A DNA stretch of 64,000 bases from JAHIYU01 sp964476155 (GTDB lineage Bacteria > Krumholzibacteriota > Krumholzibacteriia > LZORAL124-64-63): assembly GCA_964476155.1 (NCBI GenBank), contig CAYYYS010000010.1, positions 1-64,000 on the forward strand. Reading direction: 5' to 3'. This document shows, piece after piece, positions 1 to 9,476 of this stretch (position 1 is its first letter; each line of letters opens with the position of its first letter). The notes beneath the pieces are model-generated. The model did not search any database and had not been told where the DNA came from. It worked only from the letters and a program-made list of their open reading frames with translations. The position numbers were made by a program, and so were the translations under genes.

Positions 1-1291
1 GCGCTTCGAGCGTGGGGAGATCACGCCAGAGGTTGAAGGTGTAGTAGACCTCAAGTTCATTGTCCGCGAATCCGTCGTCTGTGGCGTAGGCGTGGAGTCG
101 GTTGATGTCGACATAGAATCGACGCGCTACGGGCAGACATTCCTCGTGGGTCCATTCGCAGGAATAGGCGAATGACGCCAACCGGTTGTCCTTCAGATAG
201 TTGGCCGTATAGGCGATCGGTAGGCCAAGAGAACTGTCGGACAATTCGGCGCCGTTCTCGATCCACTGCTGCAGTCCAACCATGGGATCGCCGAAGATGG
301 CCTGCACGCCATCGGTGGCGTTGCCGCCCAGGATCAGCAGCTTGAATTCCGATTCGTTCAGGATCTGTTGGTTGTACGTGTCGAGTTCCGAGTCCAGATC
401 CCAGCCCATTGTGGAGAACGCGGCTTGCACGGCCACCTGCAGATCCGACCGCGAGTAATGCGAGTAGACCGCCAGGATACCGATGCGACCGTAGGTGACG
501 CTGCTGACCCAGCATGGGGGATTGCCGTCGGCCATATAGGCTTCGCAATCCTCGGGGCGGACGCCATCGCTGAACATGTCTTCCGGACTCGCCGGCGGCA
601 CGGTCGTCGCGGTGAAATAGCTCTGTGTGAACTGGCAGAAGTAGCTGGTGCTATATTCCTCACTGCTGGCGGCGATGTCGGTCTGCACGCTTCCCGACAC
701 CCAGGCCGACCAGCTGGTGGCGATGGACAGGTCAAGCATGGCCTGTTCATAACTCTCGGCGAAGGTCTCGTGGAAACTTAGACGCGCCGGGATCGATGTT
801 TCCTGGGCGAGGTACCCGTCGACGATCTCGTTGATGGCGGCCTGGACGCTCAAGTGATCAGGGCTGTCAACGGTCCGCTCATTCTCGCCTGGGCCGAGTC
901 CCGGCAGGTTCGTGCCCACGCGCAAGGGGGCTCGCGGCTGGGTGATCAGGGTCAGCAGACCGTTGTCGAGATCCTGGCCCTGTACGATCGCGCCGGGCCA
1001 GAGACCCAGGGCGTTCACGTCGAAGACCACGACCTCGTCCAGGTTCTTGTCCATGCGATAGTCGGTCTCGACGCAGATGAAGCGGCCCTCGGCCGTGGTT
1101 TCCTCCGTATTCTCGGAGCCGAGTTCCCTGTGTGTGCCGTCGTTCTCGGCGGACGGATCGGGATAGGTGTCTATCGACAGTATGAATTCCTTCAGGGCCT
1201 GGCCGGCCGGCGTGATTGGATCGTCGGAGCTGCAGGATGCGAAGACAAGAGCGAGCAAGGCGATTGCGAGGATCACGAGGGGGAGTCTCAT
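1..1291 (-). CDS. Thiol-activated (cholesterol-dependent) cytolysin family protein, 3' end outside window
   Basis: Pore-forming toxin family: secreted monomers oligomerise on a membrane and insert a large beta-barrel. The frame is open from the ATG at 1291 (after GGAGG) to the window edge, giving 430 residues. Residues 1-20 are a hydrophobic signal ending F-A-S-C, a plausible lipobox with Cys20. Family landmarks follow in order: ALKEFILSIDTYP near 32-45; the VFDVN...WPGAIVQG segment near 92-107; VSSVTYGR at 262-269, nearly identical to perfringolysin-type toxins; LILGG at 319-323, including the Gly pair of the core sheet; and GLPIAYTANYLKDN at 356-369. Residues from about 411 begin the domain 4 region, so the tryptophan-rich undecapeptide and cholesterol-recognition loops lie beyond the window and cannot be judged. 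A lipoprotein-type leader is unusual, because classical members come from Gram-positive bacteria and are freely secreted. Family assignment is firm; toxic activity and lipidation are inference. Confidence 0.88.
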   Translation of the reverse strand, partial: MRLPLVILAIALLALVFASCSSDDPITPAGQALKEFILSIDTYPDPSAENDGTHRELGSENTEETTAEGRFICVETDYRMDKNLDEVVVFDVNALGLWPGAIVQGQDLDNGLLTLITQPRAPLRVGTNLPGLGPGENERTVDSPDHLSVQAAINEIVDGYLAQETSIPARLSFHETFAESYEQAMLDLSIATSWSAWVSGSVQTDIAASSEEYSTSYFCQFTQSYFTATTVPPASPEDMFSDGVRPEDCEAYMADGNPPCWVSSVTYGRIGILAVYSHYSRSDLQVAVQAAFSTMGWDLDSELDTYNQQILNESEFKLLILGGNATDGVQAIFGDPMVGLQQWIENGAELSDSSLGLPIAYTANYLKDNRLASFAYSCEWTHEECLPVARRFYVDINRLHAYATDDGFADNELEVYYTFNLWRDLPTLEA

Positions 1292-1421
1292 CTGGGCCTC
1301 CATCTGTGGCGGGGAATGACAGATGCGATGGTAGGCCGCTCAAGTGATATCGCGCAATCAGTAAATTTAAGTGTGCCTGTCATTCAATCCATATCATCGC
1401 CACCGTGAGAGGCACTTTCGT

Positions 1422-1898
1422 TCAGGAATCACCCTCTGCTTGGGGCCGATATTTCATCTGCAGCCCCCGCATAAAATACCGCAGGACCTGATCCTTGAGC
1501 ACCCGGTAATGCTTGTGCCCCGGCTTGCGAAAGAAGGCGCTCAGCTCGTGATTGCTGAGCTGGAAGCCGGCCTGGCCCAGGATCTCCATCATATCTTCGC
1601 TCTTCAGATTCAGGGCTATCTTAAGCTTCGTAACGATGAGGTTATTGTTCAGACGTTTCTCGGGCACGGGCTGCGGCCCCGGGCGCTTGCCTCGTTTATG
1701 GACGATCAGGCCGTTGAGGTAGAGCGCCAGGTCCGTATCGTCGAGCTGCTCATAGGCGGGGTCCTCGTAGCTGACCAGCCAACTCTTTATCTGATCCTGG
1801 GTGACCGCATGATCGGCGGCGGTGAATACGGCGACCATTTCGGAGTCGCCATAATCGAAAGTGAAGCGGAGACGGCGCAGGACTTCGTTGTGGGTCAT
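1422..1898 (-). CDS. DUF1456 family protein (YehS-like)
   Basis: A 158-residue cytoplasmic protein with the two tandem DUF1456 repeats of E. coli YehS. The repeats begin LRRLRFTFDYGDSEMV (about 7-22) and LKIALNLKSEDMMEIL (about 91-106). The central motif FLNGLI..KRGK of the family appears here as YLNGLIVHKRGK (about 60-71), followed by RLNNNLIVTKL. The C-terminal LRYFMRGL also matches. Length is typical. The ATG at 1898 follows AAGGAAG at good spacing. The molecular function of the family is unknown. It lies alone between the cytolysin gene and a DUF2164 gene on the same strand. Confidence 0.85.
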   Translation of the reverse strand: MTHNEVLRRLRFTFDYGDSEMVAVFTAADHAVTQDQIKSWLVSYEDPAYEQLDDTDLALYLNGLIVHKRGKRPGPQPVPEKRLNNNLIVTKLKIALNLKSEDMMEILGQAGFQLSNHELSAFFRKPGHKHYRVLKDQVLRYFMRGLQMKYRPQAEGDS

Positions 1899-1961
1899 CA
1901 GGTCTTCCTTTGGAGTTCACTTAGCCGGTATGAGATCGCCGTGACGCCCAGCTAAGATAGA

Positions 1962-2207
1962 CTATTTCTTCCAATAGCCGAATTCCGCTTCGTAGCAGGT
2001 GCCGCTCAGATCTTCGACCTGGGTCTGCAGATGGGCCTGTGCGTCCCTGATCGCCTGGTTGTAGATCGTCGGGCCCACTTCCTCGACGCAGAAGGCCAGC
2101 AGCATCGCCGCCTTCAGGTCGCCGATCTCTTCGTCCATGTGCTCGGCGAAGTAGCGCTGGATGGAGCCGAGCAGGCGCTTTTCGGTTTCTTTTTTGAGCT
2201 TGATCAT
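1962..2207 (-). CDS. DUF2164 family protein
   Basis: A small 81-residue protein matching the DUF2164 pattern: MIKLKKE at the start, QRYFAEHMDEEIGDLKA in the middle, then VGPTIYNQAIRDAQ and a C-terminal CYEAEFGYW. The frame stays open further upstream to 2339, but those residues do not resemble the family, so the ATG at 2207 is chosen. Function of the family is unknown. It shares strand with the DUF1456 gene 63 bases downstream and is divergent from the AbgT transporter. Confidence 0.82.
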   Translation of the reverse strand: MIKLKKETEKRLLGSIQRYFAEHMDEEIGDLKAAMLLAFCVEEVGPTIYNQAIRDAQAHLQTQVEDLSGTCYEAEFGYWKK

Positions 2208-2448
2208 CAATGACCTGTCCCTGCTTACAAATCCATCCGAGCCTATCGAGGCCCTATTTGCTTGGTCCGGCATCCTCAAACATGACCGCATTACTGCCAT
2301 ATTGCCAGTGTGGACGAATAAAAAAAGCCACACGGACACTTGGCGATACTTGATGGTCCCATACCGATACTCCTGTCAATGAGCCGCTGATTCGCCTAGC
2401 ATGCCTTGGTCGACAATCACTCAATCTCCCCGAAAGGCCGACCAGCCC

Positions 2449-3993
2449 ATGACGACCGGTAGTGAATCCAGTTCACGCAGCGCCATCCTGCCCCGAATTC
2501 TGGGCGCCATAGAAAAAGTCGGCAACGCCCTGCCGCATCCGGCCACGCTGTTCGCCGGCTTTGCCGGGTTGATCATCTTTCTGTCCTGGCTGCTGAGCGA
2601 GCTGGGCCTGACGGCGATCCACCCCAAGGACGGCTCGATCATCGAGCCGATCAGCCTGATTTCGCGCACGGGTCTGCACTGGATGCTCGACAACACCGTC
2701 GACAACTATACCGGTTTCGCGCCGCTGGGCACGGTGCTGGTTGCTCTGCTGGGCATCGGCGTCGCCGAAAAGAGCGGCCTGATCGCCACCGTGCTCAGGC
2801 TGCTGGTTCACGCCGCGCCGCGCCGCCTTTTGACCTTCGTGATCGTGCTGGCCGGTGTCATGTCCAACATGGCCAGCGACGTGGGCTACGTTTTGCTGGT
2901 GCCCCTGGGCGCGATCATCTTTCTCTCGGTCGGACGGCATCCGATCGCCGGCCTGGCCGCGGCTTTCGCCGGTGTCTCGGGTGGTTTCAGCGCCAACCTT
3001 CTGTTGGGTACGATCGATCCCTTGTTGGCCGGTATCACCGAGGAGGCGGCCCGCATCATCGATCCCGCGTATGCCGTCACTCCCGCCTGCAACTACTACT
3101 TCATGGTCGTATCGACTTTCATCATCGCCCTCACCGGTACCTGGGTCACCGAAAAGATCGTGGTCCCGCGACTGGGGGTTTATGAAGGCGCGACGGTGGA
3201 TCATGACGGAGAACTGCAGCCCCTGAACCAATCGGAAAAGAGGGGCCTGAGCTGGTCTTTGGCGGTGAGCCTGCTGCTGATTGCGGTCGTGGTCGGGGGC
3301 CTGGCGCCGGCGGACGGTTTCCTGCGCAACACCGAGACCGGCAGCGTGCTGCATTCGCCCTTCATGCACGGCATCGTCACCTTTATTTTCCTCGGCGGCC
3401 TGCTGTCCGGTCTGGCCTATGGACTGGGCTCCGGTACCTTCAAGAACGACAGTGACGTGATCGGGGGCATGAAGGAGTCCATGGAGACCCTGGGCCTGTT
3501 TCTGGTCCTGGTGTTTTTCGCCGCCCAGTTCGTGGCTTTCTTCAAGTACACCAATCTCGGCATGATCCTGGCCATCAATGGCGCCGAAGCCCTGAAGTCA
3601 TCGGGGCTGGGAGCCGTCCCGTTGATGCTGTCGTTCATTTTCCTGTCGGCGGGACTCAACCTGACCATGGGCAGCGCCTCGGCCAAGTGGGCCTTCATGG
3701 CGCCGATCTTCGTGCCCATGTTCATGCTGCTGGGCTACACCCCCGAACTGGTGCAGGGCGTCTATCGCATCGGCGACAGCACGACCAACATGATATCGCC
3801 CATGATGTCGTTTTTCGCCCTGATCGTGGCCTTCGTCCAGAAGTACGACGCCAAGGCCGGCATGGGCACGGTCATCGCCACCATGTTGCCCTACTCGGTG
3901 GCGTTTACGCTGGGGTGGATGTTGCTGCTGGTGGCCTGGCTGGTGCTGGAGTTGCCGCTGGGGCCGGGGGCGGGATTGTACCTCGCGAACTGA
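2449..3993 (+). CDS. AbgT family transporter (p-aminobenzoyl-glutamate / antimetabolite type)
   Basis: An inner-membrane carrier of about 514 residues. AbgT-family proteins import p-aminobenzoyl-glutamate or export sulfonamide-type antimetabolites using ion gradients. The N-terminus reads IEKVGNALPHPATLF, the usual family opening, followed by about 11-13 hydrophobic helices. Conserved stretches include GIGVAEKSGL, MSNMASDVGYVLLVPLGA, GGFSANLLLGTIDPLLAG and the late RIGDSTTNMISPM motif (all visible in the translation). An in-frame ATG at 2401 would add 16 residues; the ATG at 2449 gives the usual short cytoplasmic leader, but neither has a strong ribosome site. It is followed after 11 bases by a cation/proton antiporter gene, probably in one operon. 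Confidence 0.9.
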   Translation: MTTGSESSSRSAILPRILGAIEKVGNALPHPATLFAGFAGLIIFLSWLLSELGLTAIHPKDGSIIEPISLISRTGLHWMLDNTVDNYTGFAPLGTVLVALLGIGVAEKSGLIATVLRLLVHAAPRRLLTFVIVLAGVMSNMASDVGYVLLVPLGAIIFLSVGRHPIAGLAAAFAGVSGGFSANLLLGTIDPLLAGITEEAARIIDPAYAVTPACNYYFMVVSTFIIALTGTWVTEKIVVPRLGVYEGATVDHDGELQPLNQSEKRGLSWSLAVSLLLIAVVVGGLAPADGFLRNTETGSVLHSPFMHGIVTFIFLGGLLSGLAYGLGSGTFKNDSDVIGGMKESMETLGLFLVLVFFAAQFVAFFKYTNLGMILAINGAEALKSSGLGAVPLMLSFIFLSAGLNLTMGSASAKWAFMAPIFVPMFMLLGYTPELVQGVYRIGDSTTNMISPMMSFFALIVAFVQKYDAKAGMGTVIATMLPYSVAFTLGWMLLLVAWLVLELPLGPGAGLYLAN

Positions 3994-4004
3994 GGGAGCC
4001 GGTG

Positions 4005-5639
4005 ATGACCGAGTTCGTATTTCTCCGCGACCTGGTCATAATCCTGACGGCGGCCGTCACCGTGGTCGCGCTTCTGCGCCGTCTGCGCGTGCCGTCCATA
4101 GCGGGTTTCATCATTGCCGGAACCGTGGTCGGGCCTTATGCGCTGGGACTCGTGGAGGATCTCCACCAGGTCGAGGTGCTCGCCGAACTGGGCGTGGTGT
4201 TGCTCCTTTTCGGTATCGGTCTCGAACTCTCCCTGGATCGCATTCGCCGGCTCTGGCGCCCGATCATCCTGAGCGGATCCCTGCAGGTCGTCGGTACCAT
4301 TCTTGTCGTGCTGGCGCTCAGCGTTCTCTTTGGTCGGGGCGTGCGCTCCGGGCTGGCGCTCGGTTTCATCATCGCCGTTTCCAGTACGGCCATCGTATTG
4401 CGGGGGCTATCGACGCGTGGGGAGCTGGAAACCCCCCATGGTCGTCTGGCCTTGGGCATACTGGTCTTTCAGGATCTGTGCGTCGTACCCATGGTCCTGA
4501 TTATTCCGGTCCTGGGGGATTCCGGGGACGGCGCGAACGTTTGGGGGCCGTTGCTGCTGGCCGCCGCCGTCATCGCGGGCACGTTGGGGGCCGCCCGACT
4601 TGTCGTGCCCCGGTTTCTAGACATGGTCGCACGGACGAGGCAGCGTGATCTCTTCGTCCTTTCCGTCTTTCTTGTCTGTCTGGGGACCGCGTGTATCGTA
4701 TCGAGCGTCGGTGTGTCGCTCGCACTGGGCGGATTTCTCGCGGGTCTGGTCGTGTCGGGCAGCCGGTATCGCGAGCAGGTATTCGCCGATCTTGTCCCCT
4801 TGCGGGACGTGCTCTCCAGCGTGTTTTTCGTTTCCGTCGGCATGATGCTCGACCTCCAGAACATCATCCGGGATCTGTTGCCGATCCTGGGGCTGTTTGC
4901 GGCCATCATCGCCGGCAAGTACGTCATCATATTCCTGACCGCGTCCGTCATGCGGCTTCCGCCGCGTGTGGGAATTCTGACCGCCGGGTCGTTGTCCCAG
5001 GTCGGGGAGTTCTCCTTCGTTCTCCTGCTCGCCACCAGAGGTACGGGCCTGTTGGCAGATCCCCTGGCCGGCAATCTCACGGTGGCGATCATTCTGTCGA
5101 TGCTGGTCACGCCGTTCGGACTCGCCATGGGCCCCCATCTGGCGAGCGGCATGGGACGGCTGACCCCCCTGACCCGCCTGCTCCAGGTGCGCACGACCGA
5201 GGAGATGAGTGAGACAAAGTCACTGCGAGACCACGTCGTCATCGCCGGCTACGGCCTGACCGGTCAGACCCTGGCCGTCGCTCTCGCCGAGCTCGATGTT
5301 CGGTACATCATCGTCGACATCAACACGGAGAACGTTCGGGACGCGGTTCGGCGCGGAGAACCGGCCTGCTTTGGTGACGTGACGAGCGCCGAGGTGCTCG
5401 AGCATCTCGACATCGCCGATGCCGGGCAATTCGTCATCGCGATCAACGATCCCGATGCGACGGCCCGCGCGACACGAGCGGCTCGCCATGCCGCACCGGA
5501 TCTTCGGATCACCGTGCGCACGGCCTACGATATCGACGTGGATCGTCTGATGGAGGCCGGCGCCACCCAGGTCGTTACTGCCGAGACCGCGGCGGCCGGT
5601 GTGATCACCGACATTGTGACTGGCCACGATCTTCGGTGA
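4005..5639 (+). CDS. Monovalent cation:proton antiporter-2 (CPA2) with RCK/TrkA-N domain
   Basis: A 544-residue inner-membrane antiporter of the KefB/YbaL/RosB type exchanging K+ or Na+ for H+. Residues 1-390 hold about 12 membrane segments, with family motifs VPSIAGFIIAGTVVGPYALGL near the start, LLLFGIGLELS, and FQDLCVVPMV. From about residue 408 a cytoplasmic RCK-N domain begins with the Rossmann glycine motif VVIAGYGLTGQTLA and an acidic VDIN that would bind nucleotide. There is no TrkA-C domain after it. The frame stays open upstream into the AbgT gene, but ATG 4005 has GAGGGAG just before it and starts the family N-terminus, so it is chosen. Confidence 0.9.
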   Translation: MTEFVFLRDLVIILTAAVTVVALLRRLRVPSIAGFIIAGTVVGPYALGLVEDLHQVEVLAELGVVLLLFGIGLELSLDRIRRLWRPIILSGSLQVVGTILVVLALSVLFGRGVRSGLALGFIIAVSSTAIVLRGLSTRGELETPHGRLALGILVFQDLCVVPMVLIIPVLGDSGDGANVWGPLLLAAAVIAGTLGAARLVVPRFLDMVARTRQRDLFVLSVFLVCLGTACIVSSVGVSLALGGFLAGLVVSGSRYREQVFADLVPLRDVLSSVFFVSVGMMLDLQNIIRDLLPILGLFAAIIAGKYVIIFLTASVMRLPPRVGILTAGSLSQVGEFSFVLLLATRGTGLLADPLAGNLTVAIILSMLVTPFGLAMGPHLASGMGRLTPLTRLLQVRTTEEMSETKSLRDHVVIAGYGLTGQTLAVALAELDVRYIIVDINTENVRDAVRRGEPACFGDVTSAEVLEHLDIADAGQFVIAINDPDATARATRAARHAAPDLRITVRTAYDIDVDRLMEAGATQVVTAETAAAGVITDIVTGHDLR

Positions 5640-5700
5640 CCATGGTCCCGACTGATGCTGTGCCATTCCGGTCCGTTTCCTTTGCTCTTGGGAGATCGTC

Positions 5701-6591
5701 GTGTCACGAGCCGACAATTCACTCTCGTCGCCCAAGCACATCCTGCTGGTCTTCGTCGACGGTATGGGCTGGGGTCCCGAAAGCCCCGGAACCGACCCTT
5801 GTGCAACCTACGGCGGTTCTCTTTTCGATTTTCCCAACACGCCCGCCCTCTGTAAGCCCATCGACGCCTGCCTGGGAGTCGACGGTCTGCCCCAGAGCGC
5901 CACGGGACAGACCTCGCTGCTTTGCGGACTCAACGCCCAGCAACTGATCGGCCATCACGTGACCGGTTTCCCCTCACCGGCTTTACGTGACTACATGAGC
6001 CAGTCTTCCATCTTCGTGCAATTGTGCGACCGTGGCCTGGACGGGATTTTCATCAATGCGTTCCGGCCCGCCTTCTTCACCCTGCCACCGGAAATGCAGT
6101 GGCGGATGTCGGCCACCACGATCGCGCATCTCGCCGCGGATCGGCCGTTTTTTGATCTGGACGACATCGCCGCCGGACGCGCCATCTATCAGGAGTTCAC
6201 CAACCGTGCCCTGATCGATATGGGTTTCGGCATGGCCGAGATGACGCCCGAGGAGGCCGGCGACGTGCTGGCCCGCAACGTGCCGCTGCGGGACTTCACG
6301 CTCTACGAGTATTTTCAGACCGATCGCGCGGGGCACTCGCAGGATCGCGGCCGTATCGAAGCCGAGCTGGACAAGCTGGAACGGTTCATGACCTCCTTGC
6401 TGTCGATTGTCGGGGACGATACACTTGTCCTGCTGACGAGCGACCACGGCAACCTGGAAGATATCTCCACACGCAGCCACACCCGTAACCCGGTGCCCCT
6501 GATGGCCTGGGGGCCGGGCTCTGTGGACGTTCTGCGCAACTGCACCGACATCGCGCACATCACGCCGTCGATTCTGGCGGCCCTGAAATAA
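5701..6591 (+). CDS. Alkaline-phosphatase-fold metalloenzyme (phosphoglycerate mutase/phosphopentomutase-like)
   Basis: A soluble 296-residue enzyme with the two-metal core of the alkaline phosphatase superfamily. Visible metal-site motifs are VDGMGWG (about 18-24), ATGQTSLLCG (about 65-75, supplying the Ser/Thr nucleophile), a D-x-x-GH segment near 210 (DRAGHSQD) and TSDHGNLED (about 244-252). It lacks the large inserted domain of independent phosphoglycerate mutases, so the substrate is unclear. The start is GTG at 5701 behind GGGAG. It sits 16 bases upstream of tex on the same strand. Confidence 0.78.
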   Translation: MSRADNSLSSPKHILLVFVDGMGWGPESPGTDPCATYGGSLFDFPNTPALCKPIDACLGVDGLPQSATGQTSLLCGLNAQQLIGHHVTGFPSPALRDYMSQSSIFVQLCDRGLDGIFINAFRPAFFTLPPEMQWRMSATTIAHLAADRPFFDLDDIAAGRAIYQEFTNRALIDMGFGMAEMTPEEAGDVLARNVPLRDFTLYEYFQTDRAGHSQDRGRIEAELDKLERFMTSLLSIVGDDTLVLLTSDHGNLEDISTRSHTRNPVPLMAWGPGSVDVLRNCTDIAHITPSILAALK

Positions 6592-6607
6592 CCATCACGG
6601 AGGACTC

Positions 6608-8758
6608 ATGGCCGAAACCCACGTCGGTGTCATCGCCACCGAACTCGAGATCGCCCCCCGTCAGGTCCAGGCGACCGCCGACCTGATCGCCGAGGGGGCG
6701 ACCGTTCCCTTCATCAGCCGCTATCGCAAGGAAGCCACCGGCAGTCTGGACGAGGTGGCCGTCACCGCCATCCGTGACCGGCTCGAGCAGTTGGGGGAGC
6801 TGGACAAGCGGCGGCAGGCCATCCTCAAGTCGCTGATCGAGCGCGAGCTGCTCACCGACGAGTTGAAGGCCAAGATCACTGCCGCATCGACCCTGACCGT
6901 CCTCGAAGACATCTACCTGCCCCTGCGGCCCAAACGTCGCACTCGTGCCACCATGGCCCGTGAGAAAGGGCTGGAGCCGCTTGCGTTGTGGTTGATGGCC
7001 GAAGCGGTTCGGCCCGCCTCGAATGAGAGATCACTCGTTCGCGCCGCCGACTTCGTTGATCCCGAAAAAGAGGTCGCCGACACCGACGAGGCCCTGGCCG
7101 GCGCCCGCGACATCATCGCCGAGATCGTCAGCGAGAACCCCGATTCCCGATCGACCATGCGCGACCTCTACGTGACCGCCGGCCAGGTGACTACCAAGGT
7201 TCGCAAGGGTAAGGAGCAGGACGGAGCCAAGTTCCGCGACTACTTCGACTGGTCGGAGTCGGTGCGCAATGCGCCGGGCCACCGGGTCTTGGCCATGCGC
7301 CGCGGCGAGAACGAAAAGATCCTGAACATGCGTGTGGGGCCGCCCGACGAGGCGGCCGTCTCGCTGCTCGTGCGGCGATTCGTTCGCAACGGTGGCGATT
7401 GCGCGGAGCAGGTGCGCCTGGCTATCGAGGACGGCTACCGCCGTCTGTTGTCGACGGCCATGGAGACCGAGATTCGCCTGGAAATGAAGAAGCGCGCCGA
7501 CGAGGAAGCCATCGGTGTCTTCGCCGAGAACCTGCGCGAACTGTTGCTGGCCGCACCGCTGGGACGCCGTGTGGTCCTGGGGCTGGATCCCGGGTTCCGG
7601 ACCGGATGCAAGCTCGTGGTGCTCGATCGCCAGGGCGATCTGCTGGCCAACGACACTATCTATCCCCACACCGGCGGCGAGCGTGTGGCGCGGGCGGGGG
7701 AGATCGTCGCCTCGCTGGTGCACAAGCACAAGATCGAGGCCATCGCCATCGGCAACGGCACCGCCGGTCGCGAGACCGAGGCGTTCGTGCGGGGGCTCGA
7801 TTTGCCCGACGGGACTGTGGTGGTGATGGTCAACGAATCGGGTGCGTCGATCTACTCGGCCAGCGAGGTGGCCCGCCGCGAATTCCCCGACCTCGACCTG
7901 ACCGTCCGCGGGGCCATTTCGATCGGACGCCGGCTCATGGATCCTCTGGGCGAGCTGGTGAAGATCGACCCCAAGAGCATCGGCGTTGGTCAGTACCAGC
8001 ACGACGTGGACCAGAAGGCACTCAAACGCAGCCTCGACGACACGGTGATCAGCTGCGTCAACGCCGTGGGCGTGGACGTGAACACCGCGAGTCGGGAACT
8101 GCTGGCCTACGTGTCGGGATTGGGGCCGCAACTGGCAGACAATATCGTGGCGTGGCGGAGCGAGAATGGCGCTTTTTCCAAGCGCGCACAACTCAAGAAG
8201 GTCTCGCGTCTTGGCCCCAAGGCCTTCGAGCAGGCCGCGGGTTTCCTGCGCATCAATGACGGACCCGATCCCCTGGACGCCAGCGCTGTCCATCCCGAAC
8301 GATACGCCCTGGTCAAGGCCATGGCCAAGGACAGCGGTTGTGCGGTGAAGGCGCTGATTGGCAACAGCACCGCCGTCGAACAGATCGCCCCGGCCGCGTA
8401 TGTGGACGACACCGTCGGTCTGCCGACTTTGCGCGACATCCTGACCGAGCTGGTCAAGCCCGGTCGCGATCCCCGCGAGACCTTCGAGGTTTTCACCTTC
8501 GCCGAGGGCGTCAACACCATGGAGGATCTGGCGCCGGGCATGCGGTTGCCCGGCATCGTGACCAACGTGACCAACTTCGGTGCCTTCATCGACGTGGGTG
8601 TCCATCAGGACGGGCTGGCGCATATCAGCCAGCTGGCCGATCGGTTCGTCAAGGACCCCGGCGAGATCGTGAAGGTGGGGCAGCAGGTTCAGGCGCGGGT
8701 TCTGGAGGTCGACCTGGAGCGTAAGCGGATCTCGTTGTCGCTCAAGAACGAGGGATGA
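6608..8758 (+). CDS. tex: Tex family S1 RNA-binding transcription accessory protein
   Basis: A cytoplasmic nucleic-acid-binding protein of 716 residues, the usual Tex length. Order of parts: helical Tex-N region with the sequence ATVPFISRYRKEATG (about 31-45); YqgF-like RNase H fold beginning VVLGLDPGFRTGCKL (about 321-335); helix-hairpin-helix region from about 465 with VNTASRELLAYVSGLGPQLA; and a C-terminal S1 domain with LPGIVTNVTNFGAFIDVGV and DGLAHISQL. Tex proteins are linked to transcription/translation coupling and toxin gene expression in some species. The ATG follows GGAGG. It converges on the cytochrome gene with a 23-base gap and no clear terminator. Confidence 0.95.
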   Translation: MAETHVGVIATELEIAPRQVQATADLIAEGATVPFISRYRKEATGSLDEVAVTAIRDRLEQLGELDKRRQAILKSLIERELLTDELKAKITAASTLTVLEDIYLPLRPKRRTRATMAREKGLEPLALWLMAEAVRPASNERSLVRAADFVDPEKEVADTDEALAGARDIIAEIVSENPDSRSTMRDLYVTAGQVTTKVRKGKEQDGAKFRDYFDWSESVRNAPGHRVLAMRRGENEKILNMRVGPPDEAAVSLLVRRFVRNGGDCAEQVRLAIEDGYRRLLSTAMETEIRLEMKKRADEEAIGVFAENLRELLLAAPLGRRVVLGLDPGFRTGCKLVVLDRQGDLLANDTIYPHTGGERVARAGEIVASLVHKHKIEAIAIGNGTAGRETEAFVRGLDLPDGTVVVMVNESGASIYSASEVARREFPDLDLTVRGAISIGRRLMDPLGELVKIDPKSIGVGQYQHDVDQKALKRSLDDTVISCVNAVGVDVNTASRELLAYVSGLGPQLADNIVAWRSENGAFSKRAQLKKVSRLGPKAFEQAAGFLRINDGPDPLDASAVHPERYALVKAMAKDSGCAVKALIGNSTAVEQIAPAAYVDDTVGLPTLRDILTELVKPGRDPRETFEVFTFAEGVNTMEDLAPGMRLPGIVTNVTNFGAFIDVGVHQDGLAHISQLADRFVKDPGEIVKVGQQVQARVLEVDLERKRISLSLKNEG

Positions 8759-8781
8759 ACTATCCGGATCGGCTCACACCC

Positions 8782-9426
8782 TCAATCGTCGGCGATGGAC
8801 AGATAGGCCAGGAGGTTCTCGATGTCCAGTGGAACCAGAGATTGCAGATAAGGCTCCATCCTGTGGTTTTTGCGTTCGCCGTCGCGGAATTTCTCGATCT
8901 GATGTCGCAGATACACCGTATGCTGCCCTTGCAGCTGGGGTGTAGAGCGCGTGCCTTTACCCTCGGCGCCGTGACATTTTCGGCACTGGCGGTCGTATAG
9001 GTCTCGGCCGGCGGCCGTATCGCCCGCGAAACGGGCAATGTTCAAGACGCGTTCGGCGATCAGGAGCCGTTGATAGGCGTCCATATCGGGGTCCAGTACT
9101 GGCATTTTGGTTTGTAGCTCGAGTTCCGAATGAAAGATGGAGATATCCAGCAGGTCCGACCCGGGCAGCTCCCGGTCGGTGGCGTACATGGCCATGGCGA
9201 TGCTGTGGCGTTCCCCCGATTTGAAGGCGCGCAGCTGGTTTTCCAGGTACTCGGCAGGCAAGCCGGCCAGACGAGGATATTCCCCATCGCCGCCGCCCTC
9301 CCCGAATTCACCATGACACCCTGCACAGAGCTGGTTGATCTCATCCCCGATCTCGGGATCATACTCGTGTGGTTCCGAAGACTCGGATTCCGCGCGGATC
9401 GGAGAAGGAGAGAGCGGCGTAGCCAC
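8782..9426 (-). CDS. Di-heme cytochrome c (c4-like)
   Basis: A periplasmic electron carrier with two CxxCH haem sites, CAGCH near residue 34 and CRKCH near residue 151, in two homologous halves as in cytochrome c4. The haem requires export, yet the GTG at 9426 used here starts inside a stretch that looks like a signal peptide. In-frame codons from 9480 to 9427 encode a basic then hydrophobic run (RHCPHRW then VFITFLLLIVA). No ATG, GTG or TTG occurs in that extension, and CTG at 9480 is the first candidate, directly after the stop region of the upstream gene. The true start is therefore unresolved and may be a rare codon. Neighbours are a sulfatase-fold protein and thioredoxin on the same strand. 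Confidence 0.82.
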   Translation of the reverse strand: MATPLSPSPIRAESESSEPHEYDPEIGDEINQLCAGCHGEFGEGGGDGEYPRLAGLPAEYLENQLRAFKSGERHSIAMAMYATDRELPGSDLLDISIFHSELELQTKMPVLDPDMDAYQRLLIAERVLNIARFAGDTAAGRDLYDRQCRKCHGAEGKGTRSTPQLQGQHTVYLRHQIEKFRDGERKNHRMEPYLQSLVPLDIENLLAYLSIADD

Positions 9427-9476
9427 GATCAGTAACAGGAATGTGATGAAGACCCATCTATGCGGGCAATGGCGAG

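Noticed and set aside
2473..3369. 298-residue minus-strand open frame inside the AbgT transporter
   Set aside because: Composition rich in Gln/Arg/His without domain likeness; antisense shadow of a well-conserved membrane protein gene.
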